Below are positions 23,701 through 36,400 of a stretch of DNA of 64,000 bases, piece after piece; positions within the stretch are counted from its first letter, which is position 1; each line of letters starts with the position of its first letter. The notes under the pieces were generated by a model. The model was given only the letters and a program-made list of their open reading frames with translations. It was not told the origin of the DNA and did no database searches. Location of the stretch: the NCBI GenBank assembly GCA_009760855.2, contig WPIO01000001.1, positions 17,305,001 to 17,369,000 of the forward strand, in the 5' to 3' direction. The translations under genes were made by a program, and so were the position numbers. Source of the DNA: Cristatella mucedo. Its lineage: Eukaryota > Bryozoa > Phylactolaemata > Cristatellidae.

Positions 23701-26700
23701 CGGCTATCTCAGTTGCATTGAGAGGGATGACATGTGTAAACGGCTAATTTTATGGAAGGAATGAGAATCTGGCTTCTTGGACAAATTTAGCCGGCATTAT
23801 AGGAGTATGTTGCTTCGGAGGATGGCCAACAACTGCATCGCAAGGTACAATTTCCTTCAATCCAAATTAAAGTGACATATCTACTAATCCTCTGTGAGAG
23901 GAGCTTGTAAAAAGACAGGGGGTGGCTCACGGATGAATATCGGCTACTAGTCTCCAAGTTAATAATAATAATAATAATAATAATGTACTTGATAAAGCGC
24001 CCTCAGAGAACTTAATCTCTTTCTAGGTGCTTTACATTTGCTGCAAAGGGAAATGCATTTGAATGGTGATTAATATTATGCTTTATAAACAAACAAAATA
24101 AGTAACATGGTTAGAGGTGACATGCACAGGGTCAGCATGCAAATGTGGTTAGTGGCAGCATGCACAGTGTCAGCACGCACAAGCACATCAAGGACGAATC
24201 ACAGGGACCCACTAAATGCTGTCCTAAATAGGTGTGTTTTTAAGTTCCTTTTAAACGTGGTCAGGTCAGGGGATGTTCTGACGCAGGTTGGGAGGGAGTT
24301 CCAGGCTTTGGGAGCATACGAACTAAATGCACGATCTCCAAAGGATTTGAGGTTTGTACGAGGTATTTGTAGACTGTTGGATTCCGAAAAGCGGGTGGTA
24401 CAATGCTTGACCTGGTGCGGGAGTATGTCGGAGAGATAGGCTGGAGCCATAGAATGAAGGGACCTAAAAGTGAGCGACAAAACCTTGAAGTCAATCCGTT
24501 GCTTGACTGGTAGCCAGTGCTGGTCGGCGAGAAGTGGAGTAATGTGGCAACTGCGACGCTCACGACAGACAAGCCTAGCTGCAGAGTTTTGCACCAGCTG
24601 CAATCGCCTGATCGCATATGCTGGTATGCCAGTAAGCAGTGAGTTGCAGAAGTCGAGACGAGATGTCACGAATGCATGGACCAACTTAGACGTGGTATCC
24701 TTATCTAAACAAGCCCAAATTTTAGCAATGTTATGAAGGTGAAGCTGAAGTTAAGCAAATAATGATTGGGAGAAAGGTCGGACAACTTTCTGGATAGGAA
24801 CGAAGAGTCTGCATGTACCTTTAGTTGAACTAAAAAGAGAATAGGATATTAATTTAATGCTATATAATGACATTTCCAACGTAGCCTGCTCATCGAAAGC
24901 TTCACTATTTTGCAAATTCACTATTTTGCTACTTTGCTCTTTTGCTGACCAATTTTTAATACCAAAATGCCTGCTTGTAACTAACAGTGGAAAAAACATT
25001 TTGCATCCAACAAGAATATATCATGCTGCATCCATTGGATGCCAGACTAATCTACTGCTAACTGATCGACAAATGCTAATCGTCTGTTTTTTAGCCCTAA
25101 ACATAAGACTGGCTTTAAGGGCCATTCATGTGACTGAATGAGACACTTTGGCGACTTGTAAGTATGTAATTAGGAAGCGAATATCGGCAACCCTATAAGC
25201 TACCACTGATGGCTAGCAATACACGCTCACGAGCAACTCGAGCATGCACCTGTTCGGGTCAGCTTTACCTGTGCATCACTGTACCATGTCTTCTTCGTGC
25301 GGGTGCTTTGCATGCTTAACTGGGCGTGATTCAGTGCACATCACTAACCAGTGGTCCTACTAACCAAGGTTCCTGAGCGCTTTTATGCTTTTGAATGTCG
25401 GTCTAAGCATGACACATTGTTTAAATACTAAAACAATAATAAAAAATAAAACATATATAAAAAATATATATAAATAATAAAATAAAATACAAAATACTAA
25501 AATGATAACAACAAGCATCCCTGTGGAGCAGCATCACAGGGTATAAAACCTCGTGCTGAGTCTTTGAGGCTCAGCACTCGGTCCGGCGACACCCTGTGAC
25601 ACAATAAATTAGGTCAAACTTGCTGTCGCCTGCTACATACTCCAACAGGCTACAGACTCCAATAACTCATTGAATTATTTTTGGCACGTGCCAAAACTCG
25701 TAGGTGGTAACTATCGCGACCTCCCATTATAGGCAAGGCACTCGGGTGAAAAAGCTAGCGGCTGGTGCACTACGATCCGTGCTGCTGCAGACCATGTCAT
25801 AAAATGCGAGCGGTCCTCACCTTGGCATATTCTGCCCTCACGGCCCCGAGGTCGGTATACCGAGACAGCTCGATGTGCTTCACGGTGGCCTCCGGCGGAG
25901 CAGCTTGACCTTCTCCGAACACCATTTGCTTTGTGGTGACCCCTGCGGACAATGTATGTAAATTTTAGGTTGGCAAACATATCAAGAAACCTTAACTATA
26001 TTATTGGACTATTACAGTCACGAAAACGGCAAAATGGGCCATTTGTGTTGCACTAACTTATAGACTTATAACTTATAAATCAACACCAGCGTGTTTTTTC
26101 TCAGCGATTCTTGAAAGGCAGACGTCGGTGTTGGGCCTTCTCAATGATACTACTTCCCATGATAACAGACAAACGAGGCTGACAGGTAGGGACTGAATAA
26201 GGCTAAGCCAGCGAGATCGGAGTTTGCAATACAATGAACGATCGTATTGGAAAGGCTACATTACAAGGTCATCGGCACACGATTGCACTATGACCTGTCG
26301 ACAGAGGAAAACGTGAGCTTGAAAATGACATAAAAGTTGGCTTTGAGGTGTGACTTTGTGACGAGCTGGCAGTCATCTGCAGTTTGCATACTGCTGCTCT
26401 TCCACCCCAAGTCGAGCAGACAGACCAAATAGGAATTGAATGGAACGGTGAGAGGCAAGGACATACAACATCGCCACTAAACATCGTGATAAAAACACAT
26501 TCTTGCAATAACTGCTGGTGTGCAAAAATTCCCAGAGCAGCAGGCAGATATCGGTTGGCCTTACCTCTGGTAACGAGTATATCATGGACACGGCGGGTCA
26601 TGGCTTCTTCATCCACCATCATGGAACCAGGATCGCTAGCACCAGCACTGCCCGGACCACCGAGTGCTGGTGCAGCCACTTGCTCGACCTCCAGTCGCAC

Positions 26701-29700
26701 CTGGGCCATGGCTGCAGCCAACGAAATCTCTTCCTGTGCACTAGCTATGATGGCCTAAATTCGTAGAAGAATAAAGCTTATAGCACCACATGTTCTAACA
26801 GAAAATTATGATGGGCACATGATTAGTTAAGCTGGATATGTACACTTAATGCACACTTTAAAGTAATCCAATTTGAGCATATTAAAGCAAATCAGCAGAA
26901 CGACAAAAATTCCTAGATAACTTGATTAGTTGGGATGGTGGTTGTCTGTCAATTCCATAAATGCTGTGAAAATGTGGATATGCGGTACAGTCGAAGGCAT
27001 GTAACATGCAATAGAGATAGGCACACCCTTTTGTCATGGGATAGAGACAGAGACAGGGTGCGACAGAAGGGGATGGAGAAGGAGAGAAAGAGAGAGTGAG
27101 AGAATTAAGAACCGCTTAATATGAGATGCGGCCAAATTACTCAAAACGTCATTCGCATGCACCAATAATGCCAAATGCACGGTATGCTAATTCACATGCA
27201 TGCATTGTGCATGCTACCATTAACCATATTTTACATGTTAACACTGTGCTTGTCACCTCTAACCATGACAAGCTTGGTGACATTGTGCATGCTACTTGAT
27301 CGTGCCTTCTATACAGCATATTTAATGTGTCTAGAAAGAGATTCAGTTCTCTGAGGGGGCTATACAGATGTGTTATTATTATTATTACACTGTCTTCGTC
27401 CACGATCAATAGAACAGTAGAAGGCACGGAAATAGGGCATCTGCCACTTGCTCTTAGGTCCTCTTATTCTCCTGCTTCGGCTTACCTACAGGTAACTGAA
27501 AAAGTTACTCCTTAGGCTTCCTCTCATACTACCCACTCCTCTGACAATAGCCGTTTAGCTGTGTCCCTTACCAACCTCGAGTTCCTCCAGCTCCTGCACT
27601 TGCAAAGCTTAGAACTCTCTGACAACTGAAACCACAATACTCCCTCACTGACAGAATGTAATGCAATCTAAGGCTCATTTTCTCAGTCTTTGCTCAGCTC
27701 ATGTAAATCGCCCTTTAATTCGTGCTGCAATTGCACGTGTTATTATCGCTAAACCGCTAATTCTCTTCATTTCTGGACTATGCAAACTGCATAGAGAACG
27801 AGATTTACTTCTCTCACGGGCAAAGATTTTGGCGACATGGTGTGTATAGTGCTTCAAATCAAGCAAAGACCCATGCCTTGTGCCAACCCAAGTTCAGACC
27901 AAAGACTAAGACAAGCACTGCTTTTTGGTTGTACGCTTTAACCATGCCATCTATCTATCCTCACTAGTTAATTCAGTAATGTGTCAATTCAGTTCAAATA
28001 ATATTTAAAGTTATAAAATCATACTGCATTGCACAGTAGCCTAAGAGAACTATATCTCTTTCCATGTGCTTCACTTCACATAGGCTGAAAAAGAAGCATG
28101 ATCAGCTACATGTGTGTGTGCTCGCACATACAATTCATTTGCATAGCACCCTGAGAGAACTTAATCTCTATCAAGGGACTTTACATATACTGCAGAGCTT
28201 GAACCTACGACCTTTAGGGATAATTAGCTTATTTGATAATAAGTACATGCACAACTGAAGGATGCACAAGCATAGAAAGGACGATGAAGTAATGCTGATT
28301 GAGAATGGGTATGTCTTTAGCTTCACTTTAAATGTCAAGTCTCAGACTGTCATGACTTGGATATACAGTTCCAGGCGTCGGGAGCAAATGACCCAAAGGT
28401 GGCAGGGTCTCCGAAGGACTGAGATTGGTTAGAGGCACGGGCTCAGAGAAGAGGTGGAGTTAGGGCACCTGGGCCAATCCGTTAGACGTACCTGACTGAA
28501 GAGCGGTCTCGGTGGCCATGCCCTCCGACACACCCTTTCATCTTTCAATGATTGACTGACGGGCTGAAGAAAGCTCCGGTTTGGCCCCCCTCCTTGGCTA
28601 AATATTGGCTATCCCTACGATTAGAGGCAAAGCTAGACGACCAGAGAAGTCGACGAACTGATTAATAGTGAGCAATCGAAAGTAAGTTTCACTATACATG
28701 CGAAAAAACGAATTGAACTATATTAAATGCAATCATGGGCATGAATATCAAAATCCATCCAAGGATCAGAAATGAACTTCTACAGTGGTAAGCAGAGCTG
28801 GACTCACATTTGAAATCTCATGCCGATCTCTCAAGTATTGGCTGACCTATGGCATTTACAAGGAACAAAGCTTCACGGTATATGAAGCTCTTTAGAAGTC
28901 ACAAGCAGGTACCTCAACAAGCTCCAAACATGTACCTCGATGTTCAAAGTTTCAACAAGTGGAGCCACAAGTCGTATAGGATGCAGAGATCGATTAACTT
29001 GTTAATTGTATATGCATTGTTTCCGGTTTAATTCCGTAACCAACATGGTTTGCCTAATAGTTTTTTATGCTCTCCTTTTATGTGGAAATCGTCAAAACTT
29101 CAGATCCTATTTCTAGCATGTTTATCTTTGAATAGGTACCCTAAACACCTATTAACTTGTTAGACAATCTTCTCACAATTTTCTTGACATTTGCTCTTAA
29201 GCTGGAACATGTGTACATGTTACCTAAGATTTCGATGGGACTGTGGTAAACAGCATGAGTGCCGGTCTAGATCATCAGTAGAACTATTTTATGGCACAAC
29301 TAAACTCCGTGCTAGAACAAGAAGTAGGAACATGAATGGGGACATAACAATGTGTATTATTACAGCAGTCACACATAGGTGTGAGAACTTGTTTGCAAAG
29401 ATATAACCTATCACTTGTATACCAGGAAGTATTTAATATAATGACATCAGTAATGACATTACATTGCACATATGCACAGGCAATTTTAGTTGCATTACAA
29501 CAACATTTACAGCTCACCTTGGCCAAGACCTGGGCATTGGACAACGGCACATAACGGCCACCAGCAGCATGTGCAAGCACCATGAAGAAGTCTTTGTATC
29601 GTAGCACACTCGGCTCTACACCAATAACATAAAGTGTGATGTCGTTTTTGGCTAGCTGATGTGCTATTGTCATGGGATCATGACCTAGTGGGCAACCTGA

Positions 29701-30358
29701 AAAGAATAATACCGAGTGAATTTCAGAGAGGCTCGCAAGGCACGGTTTGACTAGCTAACGACAAATGCGTAATATTAAGTTCCAATTACGATAACATAGT
29801 GGATAGACAGTGCATGTCATGAGATTGCCACAAGGTCGGCCACAAGGCCACAAGGCCAGAGATACTCGTCCTAAAACCAGAACAGGTTGTGGACACTGTA
29901 TCGCCTATAACAAGGGAGGTGCACAAAGCAACGGAAATGTGTCATTCCAGATGACCATGCCAACGCATGCATCAACATTGAAATGGGTGGTCCCTACCAT
30001 TTGGCATCGTGTCACTTGGTGCGCCGATGCCGTGTGGCGGGGCATCTGAGACAAGTACAGCTAATCTTGCAGATCCCTCTCGCCATGAAAGCTTCAGCAA
30101 TTCATGCATTGCATCAGCAACTGCCTCAGGTTCATCTCCACCTGCAAATCGTTTCGCAAAGTTACCATCCAGAAGTATACAAGTCAAAACAGCCAAAACA
30201 AGCTCCAAACAGCTAGAACCAATGAAGTACACTACTATTACAGCTACGATATGCAGAACAGATGCTTTACATACAGCTCCTGCCTACCTATATGTAGTAC
30301 AACTCAACATATCCATAACACATCCAGATCAAAAAAGTTTGGCTGACTTAACATCCTC

Positions 30359-30410
<52 letters not shown>

Positions 30411-33400
30411 CAGCAGAAGATATTTTACGGCTATCACCATTGCTTGCAACGGACAATAAAGGGTCGCCCACGGCATGACTCGCACCCACGATCCGAGTCG
30501 TGAAGAGCGAGCACCTTATCTCCTGGGCTAAGACCCACGAGCATTATGGTCAACAACCACATAACTATTCAATATCACTTGATTACTCTGAAATAAAAAA
30601 TGCATGCTACACTTGAATTCCATTACTCCGAATACGCCAAAGGCTGCTATATTTAACTATATATAAGGACAGAAAAGAATGAAAACCTGGTTGACTTTTT
30701 ATCGTGCTCCAAAAAAATATCGAAGGTCATCAATTGCACCGCTGCCCAGCAATATCTTTTAGATCCATGAAAGCAGCACCTGCTGGAGTTGTGCTGTACC
30801 CGAAGTAGTTGTATTTGGGTGGGCATAGTAAATATGGTGCATTTTTTGCAGGTAGGATGTCGCATACGTTGGAATATAACCAAACCCCCTAGCTGTGCTT
30901 GGAAAGTATACCATGTTATAAAGCACATGGAAGCATAACGAATGCAAAGCACATGCTGTGACAATTCTCGCGACGGTCCTATTAGGTTTAACAGCACCTT
31001 CAAAAGCAACTCCGGCATCATTACCGGGCTATCAGCCACCACAAACGAGTGATTTGAATAGGAAATAATATATAATAAGAAACAATAAAGTGGCAATTTT
31101 CTGGTTCAGTCTGGATCAGTAGAGAAAGGTGGCTTTGTCCAGTTGGTAGACTGTGGATTACGATACCTGCCTTAACTACTACCCAGCAAGATTCCTTCTG
31201 CACACCCTTTTCCATGCAAAAAGGGATCACTAAAGATTCTTTATCAGCCTAAGTTTTGCTAATCCCCACAGGTCCAGCAAAATGTAGACCGGTAGCCAAA
31301 TGCAATCATCTCTAATGGCCTGCTTATTTTACGATGACCTCGAGCAAACTTGTGCGGTCGTGGGGTCTTTACGAGCATTGCACAGATGAGCTACATAAAA
31401 AGGGTTATTCCTATCGGAGGCATTGATGAAGTCGTTCAAAATAGCAACTTCCAAGAGCATACCTGGAGCAAGAGAAGCAAAAAATAACTAACAAACATGG
31501 GTTGGCCTCGTAGAGCAGCTTGAAAGGAGTATCACAAAATAAAGAGGGCAAGAAAGAAACCGGTTTTCCACTCCAGAGTAGTGGAGGGGAGGTGAGGCCG
31601 ACCTTTACAGACCACAAGCTTTCATCACCACCGGTAATTGTAGCAGCTGATTTAGATCGATGCAAGAATGTACAGGTTTTCCTGCTGGTTAAAGCACTGT
31701 AGCAACAAAGCTGGATAGACTTGGAGGGTGCACATTTGTAGGCATAGGCGAATAGACTTGGTGGGGGTACATTTAAAGACAACAATGGCTAGTATCAACT
31801 GAATGGGAGTCACCATAGCTCCTTCAGCATACATAGTGGCAATTTTTTAAGTTTAAAACCAGTTAATCTGATCAGACAATAAAATTAAAAACCAAATAAG
31901 TGCATAGCATCTCTAATCACCTTATCTGCAGTGAGTGTAGATACAGCAAAAATGGGAAAAACCAGCCGCACAGCCAGAAGATTGTATACATTATGTGACC
32001 AGAAACAAGCTGTTCTGTAAGAATATGCAGACAAAATACTGTGCATGTATAAAAAACAAAGAATTATCGTGACAGCTGCACCACTTTGCACCTGCTGCAC
32101 CGCAATTGCCAATGATGTTTGCACAGGAGACACTTAATAGTTCACTGCTGACGTCTCAGTCATACAAATAAATTCGTGAGACTTGCTGCACACAGCCAGC
32201 GGCAACTGCAAAGGCTTGAGTATTTGGGTAGATTCAGGGTTTGGTCGATTACTTTTAGGTTCTTCACTCCCTGACTCCAGCCTGCCAATCAGAACTACTC
32301 CCCACCAGGCCAAGCATCGTACAAGCTGCTGTTCTGACTCAAATCGTTTAGCTATACCTCGTACAAACCTCAAACCCTTTGGAAACCGTGCCTTCAGTTT
32401 GTACGCTCCCAAAGCCTGGAACTCACACCCGACTGACGTCAAGACATCCCTGAGATGACGAAATTTAAAAAGAAGCTTAAAAAACACCTGTTTGTCACGA
32501 CATCCCTGAGATGACGAAATTTAAAACGTAGCTTAACACAGACCTGTTTATTACAGCATTTAGTGGATCCTTGTGATTCGTTCTTTGTGTGCTTATCCGT
32601 ACTGACACTGTGCCTGCTGCTAGTAACCATATCTGCATGTCGACCCTGTGCATGTCACACCTAAGAACAGTGTTATGCTTAATACATTGCGAATGTTACC
32701 ACTTATCGTTCGGTCATGCTTTCTTTAAAGCATCTGAAAAGTGCCTAGAAAAAGATCCAGCTCTCTGAGGGTGCTATACAAATGTGATATTACTATTACT
32801 ATTATGTCAACTACATCCTTAACCACCCACTACCAGTTCAGCAGTTTACCTAGCGATCCTTGTAGTGATCTAGCTGGTCATTTTAATTGCTTCTTTGTGA
32901 GCAAGAGAGATAGTCAATTACCAAGGTAACATACACATTTTGCTCCTCGCCTTCCATTTCTTGCTTTACCTCGATATCCACCTATAAGCCTGCAACTAGC
33001 GACTTCATTTCGAAGTTCATCTCTAAGTCTAAGAGGACTACTAACCCTCTAGACCCCATATCCACCGTTCACCATATGAGATGCAAAGATTTTGCAGTAA
33101 CGGCAAAAAAGTAATCAACAAGAAATTTGCAGCAGCCCTGCATAACTAACATAGTAAATATTGCATAGCCTCAGATTGTGTCCCTGCATCCTCTAAGGAT
33201 GCCGTTGCTAGGCCATTCGTTGATGTTGACAATAGACCGGGAGAACTTAAGCAGCAACTTTCGCTCGGTCTCCTTAAAGGCATCCATATCAAAGACACTG
33301 AACGGGTAGTGGCAGACCAGATAAACTCTTATATCAAAACCTCCAACGTCGAAAGTTCAATCGGGGTCTGGGGTTAATCACTCCACTGAGTCAGCACTGT

Positions 33401-36400
33401 TTCGACTGTAAACGATTTTCTCATGAATGCTAACTTGGGTATACTCTCTGTGGTAGTTCTGCTGTGTCTCTCGGGAGCATTTGTTACTAATCATCACCAT
33501 GTCTTTCGGGAGCATCTATTATCTCATGTGCATACCACTGGTATTGCAACGCAGAGGTTTAGGTCCTATCTCGGTGAAATGCCAGAGAATTGATTCCAAC
33601 AGGTAAAGATCGCCCAAGGAGCCTTCAACGTAAGCGGTACCCCATGGCTCGGTGCTTCGTCTGTTTCCCGTCACAATGTATACCTCACCCTCTTGCCTGT
33701 GCAATCGCCAAGCACAATCTAGGCTGTTATTTCTGTGCAGACAACACGTGGCTGTACCTGTGCATTGATCTCTCCCAGCCTTCAAGCACGTCAAACTATC
33801 TCAACCAGTTGCTGCATGTATCACTGACATCCACACTTGGATTGCAGTACACTTTCTCAAAGCGAATGAAAATAATAACCAGCTTACTAGTTATGGGCAA
33901 ACCTAGTGTCACTCAAAAGCTGGAAAGCGTGACCCTCAAAATGGAATGGCAGCATATCTGCTGTAGCTGCATGTAATTTGAGTACCCCAAAGTGAGCTTT
34001 CAGTACATGACCACAACAGCTCCACGAGCAAGTCTGCCTAGCATTTATCGACTTCACAGTTCAGTCACTTACTTCTAGGTACATTGATGTTCTTGTTGTT
34101 CTTCTTGATGTTCTAAAAGGTTCTTGTTCCAGACTACTAATCTGAACTACCGTGGTACCTTGGCTTACGAGCTTAATTTGTTCCGTGATGGAGAGGCTTG
34201 CGAGTTTAGTTCTCGATTATGCTTGTGGAACGTCTTTCCCTGCCCAGTCACGTGGCCTGAGTAACCGCACGCAGTTCTTCCCTCCACCCTCTTGCTGGCG
34301 GCGCTGACACACACCTACTCGCACTCGTATACATGAGAGTAATTCCATTGCAACCACTTAAAGAGTGTGGCACAGGGTTCTGGACAGATGTTGCAGCATT
34401 CATTGTGCCGTTTGCTGCAGAACTAGCGGTGGCTTATCTGAAGCTGGCTCGTAATCCGAATTTTAGCTGTCAACTCAAAGCAAAAAATCAGACGAAAGAC
34501 AGTTCGTATCTCGAAAAACTCTTAAGTAGGGACACTCGTAAGTCAAGAAACCACTGTACTTCCCAATGAAGCTTTGCATTTTACCAGCCATTCTTCTGAC
34601 TCAAAACGTTTAGCTTAGCCACTAACCAACCTCAAATCTTTAGGAGACCATGCCTTCAGAGCATATGCTGCCAAAGCCTATAATTCACTACCAGCTGACC
34701 TAATGTCATCTCCTGACTTGCCGAAATTTAAAAAAACCTAAAACTACAAAAAACCTTCCTCAGTCCTCTGTGTGCTTATGCTTGCAGATACGCATGTTAT
34801 CATTAACTAAATAACAAGCCTTCTTTCCAGCATAAGTAAATGCCTAGAAACAGGTTTACTTCTCTTGCAGGGCACATTTTCTTATTAACATGTAAGGTCA
34901 GCAGCTGAAATGCTATCGACTGCAGGATCCCAGATCGGCCATAATACACACGACAAAGCAGCTCCTATCACCAGAGCTGTTGAGTAGGCATGGTCAACTG
35001 AACATCAAAATGCTTCTTAAGTTACAGAAATGGCCAAAAGAAGACTCCTGTTATCGATAAATGTTTAATAATTTGCATGGACCCCACATGCCTCTTCATT
35101 GAGAGATTAAAAGACAAACACCAAACGATCAACTGGAATTCGAAAGTTTTACATAAAATCTTACCTCCTTGTGCACTGCAAAGTTCTAGCCAAGATTTCA
35201 TACGAGAGATGGCAGGAGTAAAATCGTTGACTCTAGTCACGAACGAGTTCTCCTGAGGCGGATGGTCACGATACTCGACCAGAGCAAGCTGAACGTCAGC
35301 TTGCTCGGATGCCACAATTTCTTCACATATCTTTCGAATGTTCTGCAATTGCCAAAGGTATATATCCACGGGGCTGTGAGGTATAATTTAGAATTACGAC
35401 TAACCATATTATGCAGGCTGACACTGTGCATGTTAAGAGCAACCATATAATCATGTACAAACAATTCTAGGACCTGAAGCATTGTCGAGAGCTAGTAAAG
35501 CCTTTTACATAAAACAATTCTTTGAAAATAGTCGTGGTCACTCCTGCCTGGTGCTGAGTGTCTTTAGCATGTTAGTGACAAAGTAGCCAATAGGAATGTG
35601 CAAACAATACATACTGAACAACTTTACATTTCACTGCACTGAACAATAACACTGAACATAAACCTATACTTATAGTCTTTTCTAACAATAAATGTAGAAG
35701 TCACACATGTTCAAGAGCAAACTTGCACTCTAAGTGTCAAGCGTCCAAGCATGCAAGTATATGGACAGATTCAGAGCCCACTGCCATGACGTAGGGTACA
35801 GGCAGAAAACAAAATACTAACTGTAACTAGAACCCAACTGATTCGCTATTGTTTTTCATGCCATGAAAGTAACGGTTGCTCTGGCTTACCTTCAGAAGGA
35901 CCCACCACAGAACGATGGCATTTAGTCTTTGCATGCCTGTACTTTACTCTAAGTCCTTTGCTAGATTGCAAGATCTCAGCATTAACGTCGATACCCTTCT
36001 ATTCCAGTAATAAATTTTACAAAATACAGTAAAAGGATTTTCAGGCAGTTCCAACGTCGTAATAAGAATGAAGTGAACGAAGTACAGCCCGGTGGTAAGG
36101 TGCTTGCATTTCATGACCTGAGTCGTGAGTTCAAGTCCTGAAGCAGGCAATCACTAGTTACAATAACTAGTTACGAATGAAAGCTGAGTAAAAGCAAGTA
36201 CCAGCCTCTTCTACTGCTACATACAGGAGGCTGGTGAATCGGCCTATCGTTGCTTTACCAAACATCTATATACCTGAGAGGCTTCTCTGTCTGCTAAAAG
36301 ACTCACATAATTATTATGGCATAAGAATTAACATAAAGGTGGACCTCTACCTGCATAACAAAACAGAATTTGACCACTAGCATTTAATAAATCGTGAAAT

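Larger units (their letters stand above)
20776..25820. other. VWA gene intron 6
   Basis: A 5-kb intron with nested SINEs at 22.5-22.9 kb and the best-preserved LINE-A copy. AT-rich sequence at 21600-22400 and 25380-25530 shows no features. Confidence 0.75.
26755..29517. other. VWA gene intron 4
   Basis: Holds two LINE-A fragments and a purine-rich stretch at 27040-27105. The rest, 28500-29500, shows no feature. Confidence 0.7.
30142..35164. other. VWA gene intron 2
   Basis: A 5-kb intron filled with SINE S2, LINE-A, LINE-B and a MITE. The stretch 30600-32130 has nothing recognisable. Confidence 0.75.
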
